From NCBI GenBank assembly GCA_030267565.1, contig BRXU01000022.1, positions 640,001 through 704,000 on the forward strand: DNA of 64,000 nucleotides, written 5' to 3'. The DNA comes from Pleodorina starrii. Its lineage: Eukaryota; Chlorophyta; Chlorophyceae; Chlamydomonadales; Volvocaceae. Shown piece by piece: positions 46,732 through 58,659 of this stretch. The first letter of the stretch is position 1; each line of letters begins with the position of its first letter. Below the pieces are notes generated by a model. It made no database searches and had not been told where the DNA came from. It saw nothing but the letters and a program-made list of their open reading frames with translations. The translations under genes and the position numbers were made by a program.

Positions 46732-49231
46732 GCCGTTGGTGTGGAGGGGTAGAAGAGGGGGAGGGGGCGGGGGAGGGGGTTATCCACGTAACGGCCGGGG
46801 CCCGTGAACGGTAACGTATCAGATGGGGGGAGGCGAGTTAACGCTCCAACATGTGTGTACAAGGGGGAAACGAGGGTGGTGGTGGTGGTGGTGACGCATG
46901 ACCCCTCCTGTCGCACGGGCAATTGAGGAGGCGGTCCAGGAGGCGACGAGCTGACCGGTTGACACATGCGGCCGGGCGTTGGGAGGGGTGGGGTGGGGGG
47001 GAAGATGTGGAGGGGAGAGAAAAGGGGGGGTTAGGGAGGATGGGGAGGTTTGAGGTGAGGTGAGGGGCGATTAGGGATCGAGGAGCTGCGAGGAGCAGTA
47101 CTTGGTGGGGTGCTGAGGGAGGGGTTGGTGGTGGTGGTGGTGGTTGGTGCGGAAGGGTAGGGTTGGGAACAGGGCTGGAAGGGGGGCGAGAGGGAGGCCC
47201 GGCTTCCGGCCCGGCTTCTGCCCTGCCCAGCCCGGCTTCCGGGCCTCCCTCTCCGGGCGTATCGTTAGGCAGGCAACAGGTGCTTTACGGATTGGGGGCG
47301 TTGATGGCTCCGCGTCGGCTTGTTTCCGCTGAGGGGCGGGATCGGTTCGGAAACATCGGAAACATCCGTTGGGGGGCTGTGCAGCCATAAGGTGAGGAGG
47401 AGCGCGTGTGGGTTAGGAACTTAGGATGCAGGTGCTGAGGTTGACAACTGACGAATGGAGCGGCCCCCAGAGGGCGAGAGGGGGGTTGGGGGGTGGGGTG
47501 GGTTGTGCGCGCCGGTTGGGGGTCTGGGTCTCTGCGGAGCGGCCGCCACGTTACCGCGGTGCTGCGCGGACAGCCGTCCCACAGCCGTCCCAACACCTAG
47601 ATGCTGCCGTAGATGCTCATTAGAGCAGGCGAGCAGGCAGAGCAAGTAGGCGAAGCAACAAGTAGATATATAGCAAGTGGGATTTAGAGAAAGGAGAGAG
47701 AGGGCGGTCGTGAGGAGGGGCTCGGCGGCGGGTGGATGGGGCGGGATAGAGGTATGCTGGTGCGTGCAACCTGCTGGCCGCGGCAAATATCTGGCTACTG
47801 TAGAGCCAGTTCTACTAAGCCGCGGCCAAGACCAGATGCAGCTTTAGCTCTTTCGAAGACAGCAGCGGACGGAACGGAACGGGACAGAAGATCTGCAAAC
47901 GGCTTGCGCCCGAGGCTGCCCACGCGGCTGAGCAAAAGGACACCGGCACCTGGTAAATGAAACATGCTTCACAGGTCTTGGCTGACTTTCGAACCCTGTG
48001 GCCATTGCTGATGGATCTCGTTCGCGCCGTTTGCCCTGTGCCGGGCCGCTTGCCTGGCTCGAGCCCAGCGTGGCCCCCTTTTTTAAATCTGCGTCGAGGC
48101 TGGTTGAGCCCCGTCGGCGTTTCGCGGATCTCCTCCAGCGGATAAGCTTGCGGTGCGCGCAGGCGCAAATTCGCCAGGGAGCCGCAAGCACAAGCCAGCG
48201 CAAGCTGCAAGTGTAATTGTTTTGCTGGTGCTGCTGCTGGTGTGCTCGCGCTTTCCGCTTGGCGGCTTGCCACCGTTCAAGCCACTGGACCCGGACGCAA
48301 GGGCGTGGCTGCTGCTGCTGCTGACTGCTGACTGCTGCTGCTGCCAGATGCGGGAGGCGGTGCATCGCCTGTCCAGATGCCACAATCCGCCCATTCATTC
48401 CTTTGGCTCTCTGTCCGCCGTGCACCATCCTGGACGATGCATACTTACAATCCAGGGCTGTGACACCTCAGACAGACTTCAAACGCAGTTTGCATAGGGA
48501 TTTTCTTACAAGGTTGCGTTGCGCCCGAGCCTGCCCAAGTTTCTGTCACCGACTTCCTTCATAGCTGCAGCTAGCTGCAGCTGGAATCCGACCAACTCAT
48601 CAACCGAATCAACCGCGCGGCGGCCCTGCAAAGCATCGCGCTTTAGCGCCACAAGCGGCGCCAGGCCGCGTCCTGAATCCGGTGGCGCATACGAGGCTAC
48701 GAGAAAGCCGCGGCTGGAGACGCGGGCCTGTGCCCCAGCTTGCTTTTTTGCCGGGCCAAGCAGCCCAAGAACTTAAATGCCATCCTACGCGCTTTGTTAC
48801 GCGCAGGCCAAGGACGGTAGATGCGCAGGTGCGGCCAGGGGGTGACGGATGACACCGAGGCAGAACGAGAAAGCGTTGGCCAAAGCTTGCGCGGAGAGAG
48901 CTTGCGCGCGGCGTCGCCGTCTTCCGTCCTGTCTTGGCCTCTGAATTCAATGTTGATTCTGGTTGCGCCTGGCGCGCGGCGCTTTGGGCTGCGCGAGGCC
49001 CTTGTCGCGGCGGACTGGGCTGTGTGGGGTGGACCGCTGACTGACCGATTCAAGCGACCCACGGGTCGGTTCACTCCCAACGGGACCGCCTCTGGAAGAC
49101 AAGAGGGCCGCTGCCGGCTGCCAACGCCTGCTGGAGCCCACGGCAATTTTCCTTGCTACCTTGTCCTCGCTGCCTTGCTGTTTCTTTGCTGCCTTTGTGT
49201 TGCTGCCTGTTTCTTTACTGCCTTGCTGCAG
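46732..49231. other. Region between GLG1 and the PARP-finger gene
   Basis: Probably contains the GLG1 3' UTR; the first plus-strand TGTAA after its stop is 48212-48216. A perfect 15-bp inverted repeat (47188-47202 with 47239-47253, gagagggaggcccgg and its complement) forms a large hairpin. A reverse family A copy lies at 46779-46822. The missing 5' exon(s) of the next gene should lie in 48.2-49.2 kb, but I could not identify them. Confidence 0.4.
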
Positions 49232-51157
49232 ATTGCTTGAGGCTCCTGGAGGAGGGACAATTGGTGCTGAACCTGCACTCACCAAAGGGCAAGCCGACCG
49301 GCAGGTGGGTGCTGGGTGGCTGTTTTTAGTCGGCCGGCCGACTTGCGCGCTTTCCGAGCTGCCGTGCGGGCGCTTTCCTTTTAATTATTTGATTATTTGA
49401 CCCCAGCAGCGGATTGGAAGTGGCGCACGGCGCGATTCTGGTCCTTCTGAGGCCCGCTGCACTTCCAGCAAGTTTCGCTGCCCAAGACGCTTCAATTTCT
49501 TTGCTCTGCGCACAGCCTTCGTCGCAGCTGCCTTCTATTTTTAGTTGTGAGCCTGTCATGTCATGGCATGACAAGGTCGATAGCAACTGGCCCGTGTCGA
49601 CACAGGCATTTTCCCGGCTGCGTCTCCGAACGGGTGGCAAGCAACGCGGTCAAGGCGCATCACTCTGTGGAAGAGCTGCCTGGTCTCGGAGCGCTGAGGC
49701 CGGAGGATCAGAAGATGGTCCGGAAGACGTTCCAGGAGCTTCTGGGAGAAGACGAGGAGGCGGAGGCGGGGCAGGAGCAGGAGCAGGGGCAGGGGCAGGT
49801 GCGGAAGGGGCTGGGAGGGGGCTTTGAGGGACTTGGGAGGGCGCTGGGTGGGTTGGGAATAGGGTGCGTTAGATTGGGGCGTTGGATGTGCAGGTGGTGA
49901 TTGGCGAGCGGTGTTGTAAGTTTGGGCTGTGGGGGGGGATGGGCAGCGGGAACATCCCGTGAGGTTTTACGCGCGCCTGCGGGAGGTCGGGTGGCGCACC
50001 GCAGCCTTCTCCGCGCTGCTGCTGCTACCGCGGTGGCGGCAGTGCAGCATCCCGCGTTCACCCTCACTACCTGAGCACCTGAGCAATAAGCCGTTCGCCG
50101 TACGCAATACGCCTTACATGCACTCGTCTGAGTGAGTGCTTGGTTTATATGTCTTCAAAGAGTTCGCTTCCACCGCCGCACGTGCGCCTCCCCGAGCTGC
50201 AGGGCCTGCAGTTAACACACACACACGCACACACACACGCACAGACACACGCACACACAAGCACACACACACGGTCATACTCCCCTCCTAGCGCTTTGAT
50301 ACGGTGTAATAGAATAAAGTGAGCTCTTTGAGCTGTTGGATTCCCGACAGCTGTCGAGACCGGCGGACCGTATGGCGGACCAGCTGTGCCGTACGCCCCC
50401 TGCGTTCCTTGTTGTTTCCCGCACGCGCTCTCTCCCTCCCCAGGGTGTGGCGACGGCGGCCGCCGACGGCGAAGCGGCGGCGGAAGCCGGCCGCGGCGCC
50501 CGGAAGCCCAAGGGCAAGAGCAAGACCTCGACCGCCGCCGCCGGCGGCAGCAGCGGCGCCAAACGCGCGCGCGGCAGCCGGGGCCGCACCACCGGCGGCG
50601 CCAAGCGCGCTCACGGCGGTGGCCCAGGCCGCGCCGGCGGCAAGCCGGCAGCCGAGGCGGCGCCGGCGGCGGCGGAGGCCGACCACGATGCGACGTCGGA
50701 GGGCACGACCGAGGAGGGGCAGCAGCAGCAGCAGCAGCAACAGCAGCGGGAAGAAGCTGAGCCGCCGGAGCATCGGCTAGAGGTGGAGGAGGGCGGCGGC
50801 GCCGCCGCCGCTGCCGCCGGCGGCGGCGCGGCCGCCGAGCAGCAGGAGGCGGCGCAGCCCGCCGCCGAGGCGGCCGCGCCGGCGGAGGCGGGCCGCCGCC
50901 GCAGCAGCCGGCTTGCTGTGACGACCGGCGGCAGACCCGGCGCCGGGCGCGGGGCGGCCCCGGCGTCGGGCGGCGGCGGCGGTCCGGCCGCTGGTGGCGG
51001 TGCCGCCGCTGCCGCTCGCGCCGCCGCTCAGCCGCCGCCTGCGAGCGGCGCAGAGACGGCGAAGCCGGCAGCCCGGCCGGAGCGAGAGCAACGAAAGGAG
51101 CAGGAGGAGGAGGAGGACCTCGTCCTCCTGGAGGAGGAGGAGGAGGAGGAGGAGGCG

Positions 51158-51188
<31 letters not shown>

Positions 51189-52405
51189 CGCAGCAGCAGC
51201 AGGCGACGACAGACATGGAGGTTGAAGTCGAGGCCGTCGCGGCAGACAAGGAAAAAGGGCCGGCCGAGGCGGCCGCGCAGCCGCAGCCGCCGCAGCCCTC
51301 ACAGCCGCAGCCGCAGCCGCCGCAGCAGCAAGAGCAGCGCGAGTCGGAGGCGGAGAAGCAGGGCACGAAAAAGCGGCCGCGGGGCGAGGCGGGCGGCGAA
51401 GAGGCGCAGGCGCAGGGACAAGAGGAGGAGGGCGGTCGCGGTGCCAAGCGCCCGCGGACTGCCAACGGCCCCCAGGCCACCACCGCCGCCACCGCCGCCA
51501 CCGCCGCGACTGAGGCCGGAGGCGAAGCCGGGACCTCCGCTGCAAAGCCAGCGGAGGCTGCCCCGGCGGGGGCCGGCGAGGGCGCGGGAGGGGCGGGGGC
51601 GGGGGCCGCGGCCTCCGCCGCGACGGTACCGCCGGCGCTGCCTCCGGCGGCAGTCGGGGCCGGCGAGGCCGGGGGCACGGGTGCCCGGGGGGCTGGGGAG
51701 GCGGAGGCGGAGGTGGAGGTGGTGGGGGAGCGCGGCGGCGGCGGCGCCGGCGGGGAGGATGTGGTGATGGAGGATACTACTGCGCCGGCGGCTGCGGCGG
51801 CGGGCGTGGTGGAGGAGCCGGGCGGTGCGGCGGAGGGAGCTGGCGCCCCGGCTGCGGCCCCGGATGCGGCCCCGGATGCGGTCGCCGCAGGCGCTGGCTC
51901 TGGCGCGGGTGAGCATACCGCTCCTCAGGCGTCATTGCCAAAGCAGCAACAGCCGCAACCGCAATCACCCGAGCGGAAGCAGCAGCAGCCGCAGTCGCCA
52001 AAGCCGCCAAAGCTGCCGTCACCGCCGTCTTCGCCTAGGTTGACGCGGCAGCAATCGCAGCAGCAGGCGGCCCAGCAGCAGCAGCAGCCGCAGTCGCCAA
52101 AGCCGCCAAAGCCGCCGTCGCCGCCGTCTTCACCCAGATTGACGCGGCAGCAGTCGCAGCAGCAGGCGGCCCAGCAGCAGCAGCAGCTGCTGACGCGGCA
52201 GCAGTCGCAGCAATTGCAGCAGTCGCAGCAACCGCAACCACCGCAATCGCCGAAAGCGCAGGCACCGCAGGCGCAGGCGCCACGGGCGCAGCCGATGACG
52301 CGGCAACAGTCGCAACAGTCGCAGCAGTCGCTGCAGTCGCTGCCAATGCAGCCGCCCCAGTCTCCGAAGCCGCAGTCACCAAAGGCGCACTCGCAGCGGC
52401 AGTAA
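49232..52405 (+). CDS. PARP-type zinc-finger protein with Ala/Gln/Pro-rich tail (5' end not found)
   Basis: Exons 49232-49304, 49606-49798 and 50444-52405 join in phase and end at TAA. The first two encode CLRLLEEGQLVLNLHS, GKPTGRHFPGCVSERV and VEELPGLGALRPEDQKMVRK. This matches the layout of PARP-type zinc fingers (C..C, a G-x-L-x-L strand, a distal His/Cys pair, then a Leu-Arg-x-x-Asp-Gln helix) as found in PARPs, DNA ligase III and plant nick sensors. The expected W-x-H-x-x-C is not intact: the His is four residues before the Cys. The 653-codon last exon is low complexity: basic KPKGKSKTST and KRARGSRGR patches suggesting a nuclear, DNA-associated protein, acidic and poly-Gln/Ala runs, and a C-terminal repeat with PPSSPRLTRQQSQQQAAQQ. 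No catalytic domain is present. Not confirmed: start, length and zinc binding. Confidence 0.55.
51985..52190 (+). repeat. Direct repeat of about 100 bp in the tail of the PARP-finger gene
   Basis: Two adjacent in-frame copies encode PQSPKPPK(L/P)PSPPSSP then RLTRQQSQQQAAQQQQQ. A third partial LTRQQSQQ follows. The SP and SQ motifs make this tail rich in potential phosphorylation sites. Confidence 0.85.
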
Positions 52406-54997
52406 CGGCAGCAGCGGCAGTAGCAGCCCGCCACAGCCGACCCGGGGGCGTTCCTCCTGGCTCGGGTTTCGGAGCCGGAGGGGGGGCTGAGGGGTTCGAG
52501 GGCTCTTTTTGAGGCGCGAGTTTGGAGGTGTCTGGGGGGGGGCTCCGTGGGGGCGTTTGGTAATGGTGAGCAAGTTTGTTACTGTGTGTGTGCTCCAATG
52601 GCCGTAAGGTGAGAGCCAAAGGGTAGCACCGACGCAGGACTCAGCGGTGTTGTTCGTTTGCTGTGAAAGGGGCCCTGGTTGTGGGATGCTTGGGGTCCGC
52701 CTGTGGCCGTTTGGATGTGTCCCGGCATGTCGGCGTCCAGTGCTAATGTGCTTATGTGCTAATGTGCCAATGTGCCAATGTGCCATATGGGGGAGGCTAT
52801 GCCGGACTCGCGGGTTGCTTCCCGTCGTCTCAGCCGCCGCTGCTCGGGCGCGGACGCGACGCGGGACTCGGCCGGATTGGGTCCCGGGGCGTGGGCGTAC
52901 TGCGCCTAGATCGCCCGTGGGTAAGGAGGAAACGAACATGCCGCGAGGAGGAGGAAGAGGAATAAAAAGAGGACGAGGAGGAGGACGAGGAGGAGGAAGA
53001 AGAGGAGCAAGAAGAGCCGTTGATAGGGACTGTCGGGAGCGGCGCGGCGCCACCGGCTCCTCCGTATCGGACCGGACTGGACCGGACGCACTTTGAACGG
53101 CCACCTCAGCCGCCGGCGCAAACCGCCCCGCCACTGACGCTTCCGTCGCTGCGCTGTTGAAGTTGAAGGGGTCGGTGTAGATTTGGACCCACAGAGGGTT
53201 GCTGCGATGTTGTCCTTGTGGTTGTTAAAAGTGTTGTTGCAACGGGCTCCCGGGCCCTGGGAAGGGTACGGCAGACTGGCAGCGGATCAACGGGCTGGCG
53301 CATCTCAGCAGAGACGACCAAGGCCGCGGTGTATGTGTGTGGATGGATGTGTGGGGTTTCTGTCGGGTAAGATGTTAGGTTGGAATCGTGCCCTGTTGGG
53401 GGTTCCTCTGGGCGCTTATTGCTGTTGTTGCGAAGAGGTTTTGAGGAAAGGATGGATCCCGTCTGTTGGTCCTGTCTTGTCAGGTCATGAGCAAAAATGA
53501 GGCGGGCGTGGCGGAGGCCTCCACCTGCAACAGTGAGGCTAACGCTGGACTTATCGTAACAGGAAGTTTGCTGGCTTGAGTACTGTTGGCTGAGGTCTGT
53601 CTGCTTGGACGTGTGCATGTGCATGCATGTGCACTAAAGGGCACAGGGCGCAGGACTCATTAGAGGCTGCTGTCCGCCTGTGTGTGTGTATGTGTCGGCT
53701 GCGTGGGAGCAGGAACGGAGCAGGAACCCCGTGGAGTAAAAGGGTTGAGGACATGAGCGCGGCGGGAGTGTCCGAGTGTGGCGTATCGGTGGGCCCCGTC
53801 CCCCGTGTGTGGTGGTCCCATTGTGGACTCAGGTACGTGTGCCGTGTCGCACGTGTGCTGGGACGGACAATGCGAGGTATCATGTTGCATGTCTTTACCC
53901 CCTTGGACAGCGGCGCGGGGTGGGGGGAGAGTTGCTGCGGTGCACGTGGCGCGCTGGCGCTCGCACGAGCCTGGATAAGGACGAGACGATTCCATACTCT
54001 GTCGAGGCGCATCTCGGACTGTGGGGTAAAGTGTGGGATGCGCATGGTCGTTTGCCCCCGCCCCTACCAACTACGGGTTTACTGTACGACCCTGGAACCT
54101 CGGCTTCAAGAGGCTGGCAGGGCGCTGGTTTGGGAAGCGGCCTGACAACATGAGCTCCTCCTGGCGTTCCTTCCGCACCGCCTGTCGAAACCCCGGCCGG
54201 GGCGTCTGCTTAATTTGCAGGGGATTGTCACTGTTTGCTGGTCGGCGCTGTAGTGGTGGACATTTCCGACAAAGGTCCTCTTTCTTCGAAGGGCAAAGCC
54301 GGCGGGCCGTTGATTTTGAACAAAACCTCTGTTGTGGTGAAGGCGCATAACATGCGCATGTTGTGGCCAATGTCCTTGCGCTTGCATGTCTCACGTACGG
54401 ATCATAACGATCGCATTCAGCATGCCAGGGGGTGGTGCCGTACCACCCCTTTCAGCCTGCCTTTCCCGGCGCGCAGAGGCTGAGTTTCGTACATACTCTG
54501 AAGCATACACCCCAAGAGTTGACATATGTGTATGAAGTAGTTGTGCGCCGGGCTCGCCCCCCCCTCCCCCGAGTTGGCTTTCCAGGGGGCCGAGGGGCTC
54601 GTGGGGCTACCCTCGCCGGCCGTAAAAAGAGTCCATGACGATGCGTGTTCGTGCTAACAAGTGGTGGCAATCGGCCTGCATGTCAATCCACGCGCTACAC
54701 GGCGTCCTTGGGCGGTTGTTGCTTCGCACGTTTCCCCTGCATCTCCTGCGGCAGTGCGTACATTATAATCGCGGCCTTGCGCCATCTGCAAATTGGAGTG
54801 CACTGGCTGACGCCGCGCTGGAGCACTGCACTGGTCGGCTTGCTCTCCTGCTCACATCACTGTCGGCGCGCTGTGGGTCTACCGTAATGTGGAGTTGTGT
54901 CAACCCGATGACGGCCAAGAAGCTCGAGACAGATGGCAGGAGCTTGGCAGAAATGTCGGGCGGAGTGAGGTGGGGTGAGGTTGCGCCACGTCTGGCG
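52406..54997. other. Intergenic region between convergent genes, no gene recognised
   Basis: Includes an (ATGTGC)-like run near 52742-52790 and an (AGG)-rich tract near 52945-53010. Short open frames at 53.6-55.1 kb on both strands carry no recognisable domain; 54235-54480 (+) is hydrophilic but unidentified. No TGTAA follows the upstream gene closely; the first plus-strand one I find is at 55239-55243, inside the likely PDI 3' UTR. Confidence 0.4.
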
Positions 54998-55002
54998 TTA
55001 CA
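54998..55002 (-). promoter_or_regulatory. Candidate polyadenylation signal of the PDI gene
   Basis: TTACA on plus, TGTAA on minus, about 485 bp after the PDI stop codon and the first such motif downstream of it. The distance fits an ordinary algal 3' UTR. Confidence 0.5.
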
Positions 55003-55484
55003 CACGCACGCTGTGGGGGCATATACCCCATTCGCGGGCATAACATGCACAAACCCGAAGGGGCCGCGCTGTTGTGCCGTACGAATCCGTGTCCCGCTCA
55101 GGCCACCCGCGCGGACGCGCATCACCATGACACACCCGAGATTGACACTCCTTGCAGACAGTCAAACAAAATAATGCAGTCGCCCTGCGGGGGAGGTCAG
55201 AACATTCCGCAATCTGCGCCGCCTTCCCATATACAGCCTGTAACGAAGCAAAGCCGGCCGCAGCTCAGGAACTGCCTCCGGCTGTGCAAACTCCGTTGCC
55301 GGCGCGGTAATATGCACAAAATCAATGTGAGCTTCAAAATGTGACCAGACCTCCCACCGCGCGTACGCCGCGCGCGCGCCCAACGAACAGCCCGATGAAA
55401 ATCCATGGGCTGTTTGGCGCCTGACCCGGTAGTCCACGCGACCCGTGACGGGCCTGGCCGGCTCCGAAGCCTGATGCGGCGAGA

Positions 55485-58207
55485 TTACTCGTCGGCCTCG
55501 AGGAAGGCACCCAGCACGGAGGTCTTGCGGCTCATCTCGTCCACCTTGGAGGCAGCGACGCTGCCGCCGGCCAGCATCTTCTCCAGGCGAGCCTTCTCCT
55601 TGGACAGATACCCAACACCCTGGGAGGGCCACAGAGAATGCGATTAAAGAAAGTTATAGGAAGTTATAGAAACATGATGGTTGGGTCACTGCTTGATGAG
55701 GAACGAAATTCAGGTTGGGCCAGAGTCCTGGCTGGGCGCGTAGGAGGGGGGGCCCTTTGTCGAAACTCACATAGCGCATTAGTCATTACGGCTGGCAGGG
55801 TGTGCTGGTAGCGCCCTGCACAGGATCACACAGCCGGCAGGCCAGACAGCCGGCAAGCCATCGTATACCCTAAGACCCGCTGCAACGCTCGACGCACAAC
55901 GACCCAAACTCCGGTCCGACCCGACCCGGGTCGACCCAAACAGACAAATGCCGCATTGCGCGCGGCACAACCCAGCCTCCGCTCTCACCTTCTCAACGGC
56001 CTTCTGCATGAACTTGATGTACAGGGCGGCGTTGGCCTTGGCGTCCTCCGCCTCCAGGCCGGCAGCGGCGGCCTCGGCCTCGGCGATGACGGCGGCCTTG
56101 TCCTCAGCCTCCACGAACTTGGCGGCAATGGGGTCCAGCGCCTCCACGCGGGCGAAGCCCTGCCACCACCACCACCACCACCACCACACGGGGACAGTCA
56201 GACACATGAGATAAGGCCTAACAAAAAAATAAATAAGAGTACGGCAACGCCGTCGAAAGATCATGGCGGGTGAGACAGCCGCAGCATGAGTTCCGTCACA
56301 CGCGAGCAACAGGAGATGCATGCAGCTGCGCCATTTCACATCATCTGCCGGTATGACCGGCGCGATCCGCGGGTGGAGTGCACTGGTCCTCCAGACATGC
56401 CGTACACCAGATTTGCGCACCGCAACTGCATGAACGCCACCCATCCGCACACTTGATGCATAAATGCCGATTGGGTCCGCCGCAGCCGCTCGAGAGCTAA
56501 AAAGGGACCGCTACAGAGGCCATGACGCTGCATAGAGGCCCCCACAGGCACACGCCATAAAACCCGCAACACCCACCCTCCCCACCTGGTCCGCGGCAAC
56601 CTTCTCCTTCAGGAAGTCCAGGAAGGCGGTGGCAGTGCGAGCCTGCTGGTAGCTGCGGGGTGAAGTAAACCAGACAAACAAGTACACGTTAGCCAGGAAG
56701 AATATAGAACAACATAGACAGAAGAAGACAGCAAGGCCGGACGGACATGTCCGATGATGATGTAGTGAAGTGGGCAAGGCGCGAGACCGCGAAGGGAACG
56801 GAGTGTTGAGGGCGGTACCTCGACGTCGCTGCGCGCTGGAGCAAGGACGTGGGCAGGTTCGATCAGGTGCCGCCGGTGACGCAGAGGAGAAAGCGCCGAT
56901 GACCAAGGGGAGAAGCCCTGCCTACACATCAAAGCATTGACTTCACCGCCACGGCCGCGCACTTACTCCTGGGCGGTGTCCTTGGTGGCAGGCTTGCCGG
57001 CCGGGAAGTACTTGACTGCACGCCGTGGGCGCGGGGATCAAGGGAGGGCCGCGGACACGGTTGGTTACTGAGCAACGAGCTCCGGCGTTAGGTAGGTACA
57101 CGCGAGGTACGCAGGAAAAGCGAGCGTCTGGCCCCACACATTGTGCCGTGCAGTTAAGAGGACCCAGCAGAACCAACATCGGTTCAGTCCTCTGCCCCGC
57201 CCTTCCCTGCAGCATCGTATGCCGATTAAACCCTGCTTACTCGTGGGGAAGCCGCGCACGTCGAACTTCTCGCCAACGGAGCGGTGAGCATCGGCGTTGA
57301 CCTGCCGGGAAGGCGACATGTGCGCAGAGCGGCCGGTATCAGGATGCGAACATGCGATGCAGTGGCGCGGGCACCCGGTCATCAGGCTTTCCTCAGCGCG
57401 GCTTGCTCAGCGTGGCGGCACATACCAGACCCAAAACCCAAATAGATCTGCAGCGCTTATGCAATTGCAGAGCATGAGAGCTGTTCTCCACGACGCATCC
57501 GTTATGGGTGGGGCTTCCGTGCCCTAACCCCTCCTCCCACCAGCGATCTGGCTCAAGCTTAAATTCCCCTCTCATTCCCACCAACGACCCTACTGACACC
57601 CGCAGCGATCACACCTTAGCGATGACGACACGGTTCTTCAGCTTGGGGTCGGCTGCCACAAGCTCGCCAAGCTTCTTGTACTCGGGCACCATGCGCTTGC
57701 AGTGACCGCACCACGGCTACAGAGGGGACAAGACACGACACGGGCGCGTGGGTTCCAAGAGCAAGGGCTGTTGTGGGTGCGTGCAGTCGTGAAGGTACAG
57801 CACTCTGACAGCACCAAACCCTTAACCAAACTTACAGCGTAGAACTCGACGAGGACGTGCTTAGCGCCATTAACGTACTTGTCGAAGGTGTCGGGAGCTG
57901 CGAGAGACAAGCCAACCAACGGGCGGGTAACCTCAACATGTATCTTCTAGACATAGCCCAGGGCCATACTGAAAGGTAAAAGGCAATTCGCATAGGTTGA
58001 TCTTGTGATTAAACTCACAATCACTTGTAAACCGATCGCGGTAGAGCAAATCGAATGTGGGACACGTTGCTCGCGGGACACGCCATCCCGCCCAACTCGC
58101 AACTTACTCAGATCAAACACGCCAGGCAACGACTCCGTCGGATCATCCGAGCCGTGTACGAGGGCCAGAGCGCCCAGCAGGGCGGCGCACAGGAGAGCGA
58201 CCTTCAT
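55485..58207 (-). CDS. Protein disulphide isomerase with one thioredoxin domain and an ERp29-type D domain (8 exons, 248 aa)
   Basis: Exons in transcript order: 58207-58108, 57897-57836, 57716-57615, 57301-57241, 57015-56967, 56652-56586, 56159-55989, 55619-55485 (747 nt, all in phase). A signal peptide ([19 protein letters not shown]) is followed by [34 protein letters not shown]. The redox pair is Cys57/Cys60 in CGHC and the cis-proline motif is RGFPTIKYFPAG. Residues about 130-248 form an Ala/Lys/Glu-rich helical region ([32 protein letters not shown]), the ERp29 C-terminal fold seen in plant PDIL2 proteins. Plant homologues usually have two thioredoxin domains; this one has a single one. 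It should catalyse disulphide formation or exchange in the ER. It ends in LEADE with no KDEL, so retention must be indirect. Head-to-head with RH39. Confidence 0.95.
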
Positions 58208-58659
58208 GGTGCCAGATCAAGTTCCAAGTTGAACAGTTGGTGAAGTCCGACAACCCACTATTATGCCTGTTGCAAGTCCTCACACAGAAGAACGCGACCC
58301 AAGTGTTGTTGGTAGATACCTTTCTTCTAGTGTTTCGCCGAGTGTACGGCTTTTGAGCGGGCCCTACGTCCATTGCACTTCTAGCACGCCCAGGCAGTGG
58401 TTACTGCACGTAATTTCCTCCCATATGTTGTATGCCCATATGTTGTATGGGACTTCATTTGCTGGCTGTCATATGCTCGCATGCGCTGTACATGACACCA
58501 ACTGAACTACGAAATACAGCTTGAAACATCTCGTGACAACCTGAATACGTGCGTAAGCGTTTAAAGTACTGGTAGTGAGCCTTCCAAAACTTAAAACATA
58601 AAAAGCAAGCAGAGCTCGGCTCTTGTCCGGCCGCACCACCACTAATTCAGCCGCCCGCT
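58208..58659. promoter_or_regulatory. Divergent promoter region between PDI and RH39
   Basis: 452 bp between the two start codons, moderately AT-rich. A repeated catatgttgtatg motif lies near 58423-58450. No TATA box or other element is convincing at a standard distance from either gene. Confidence 0.4.

Noticed and set aside
54071..55130. Open frames on both strands suggesting a gene between the PARP-finger and PDI genes
   Set aside because: No recognisable domain, no consistent exon phases, and overlap with the likely PDI 3' UTR.
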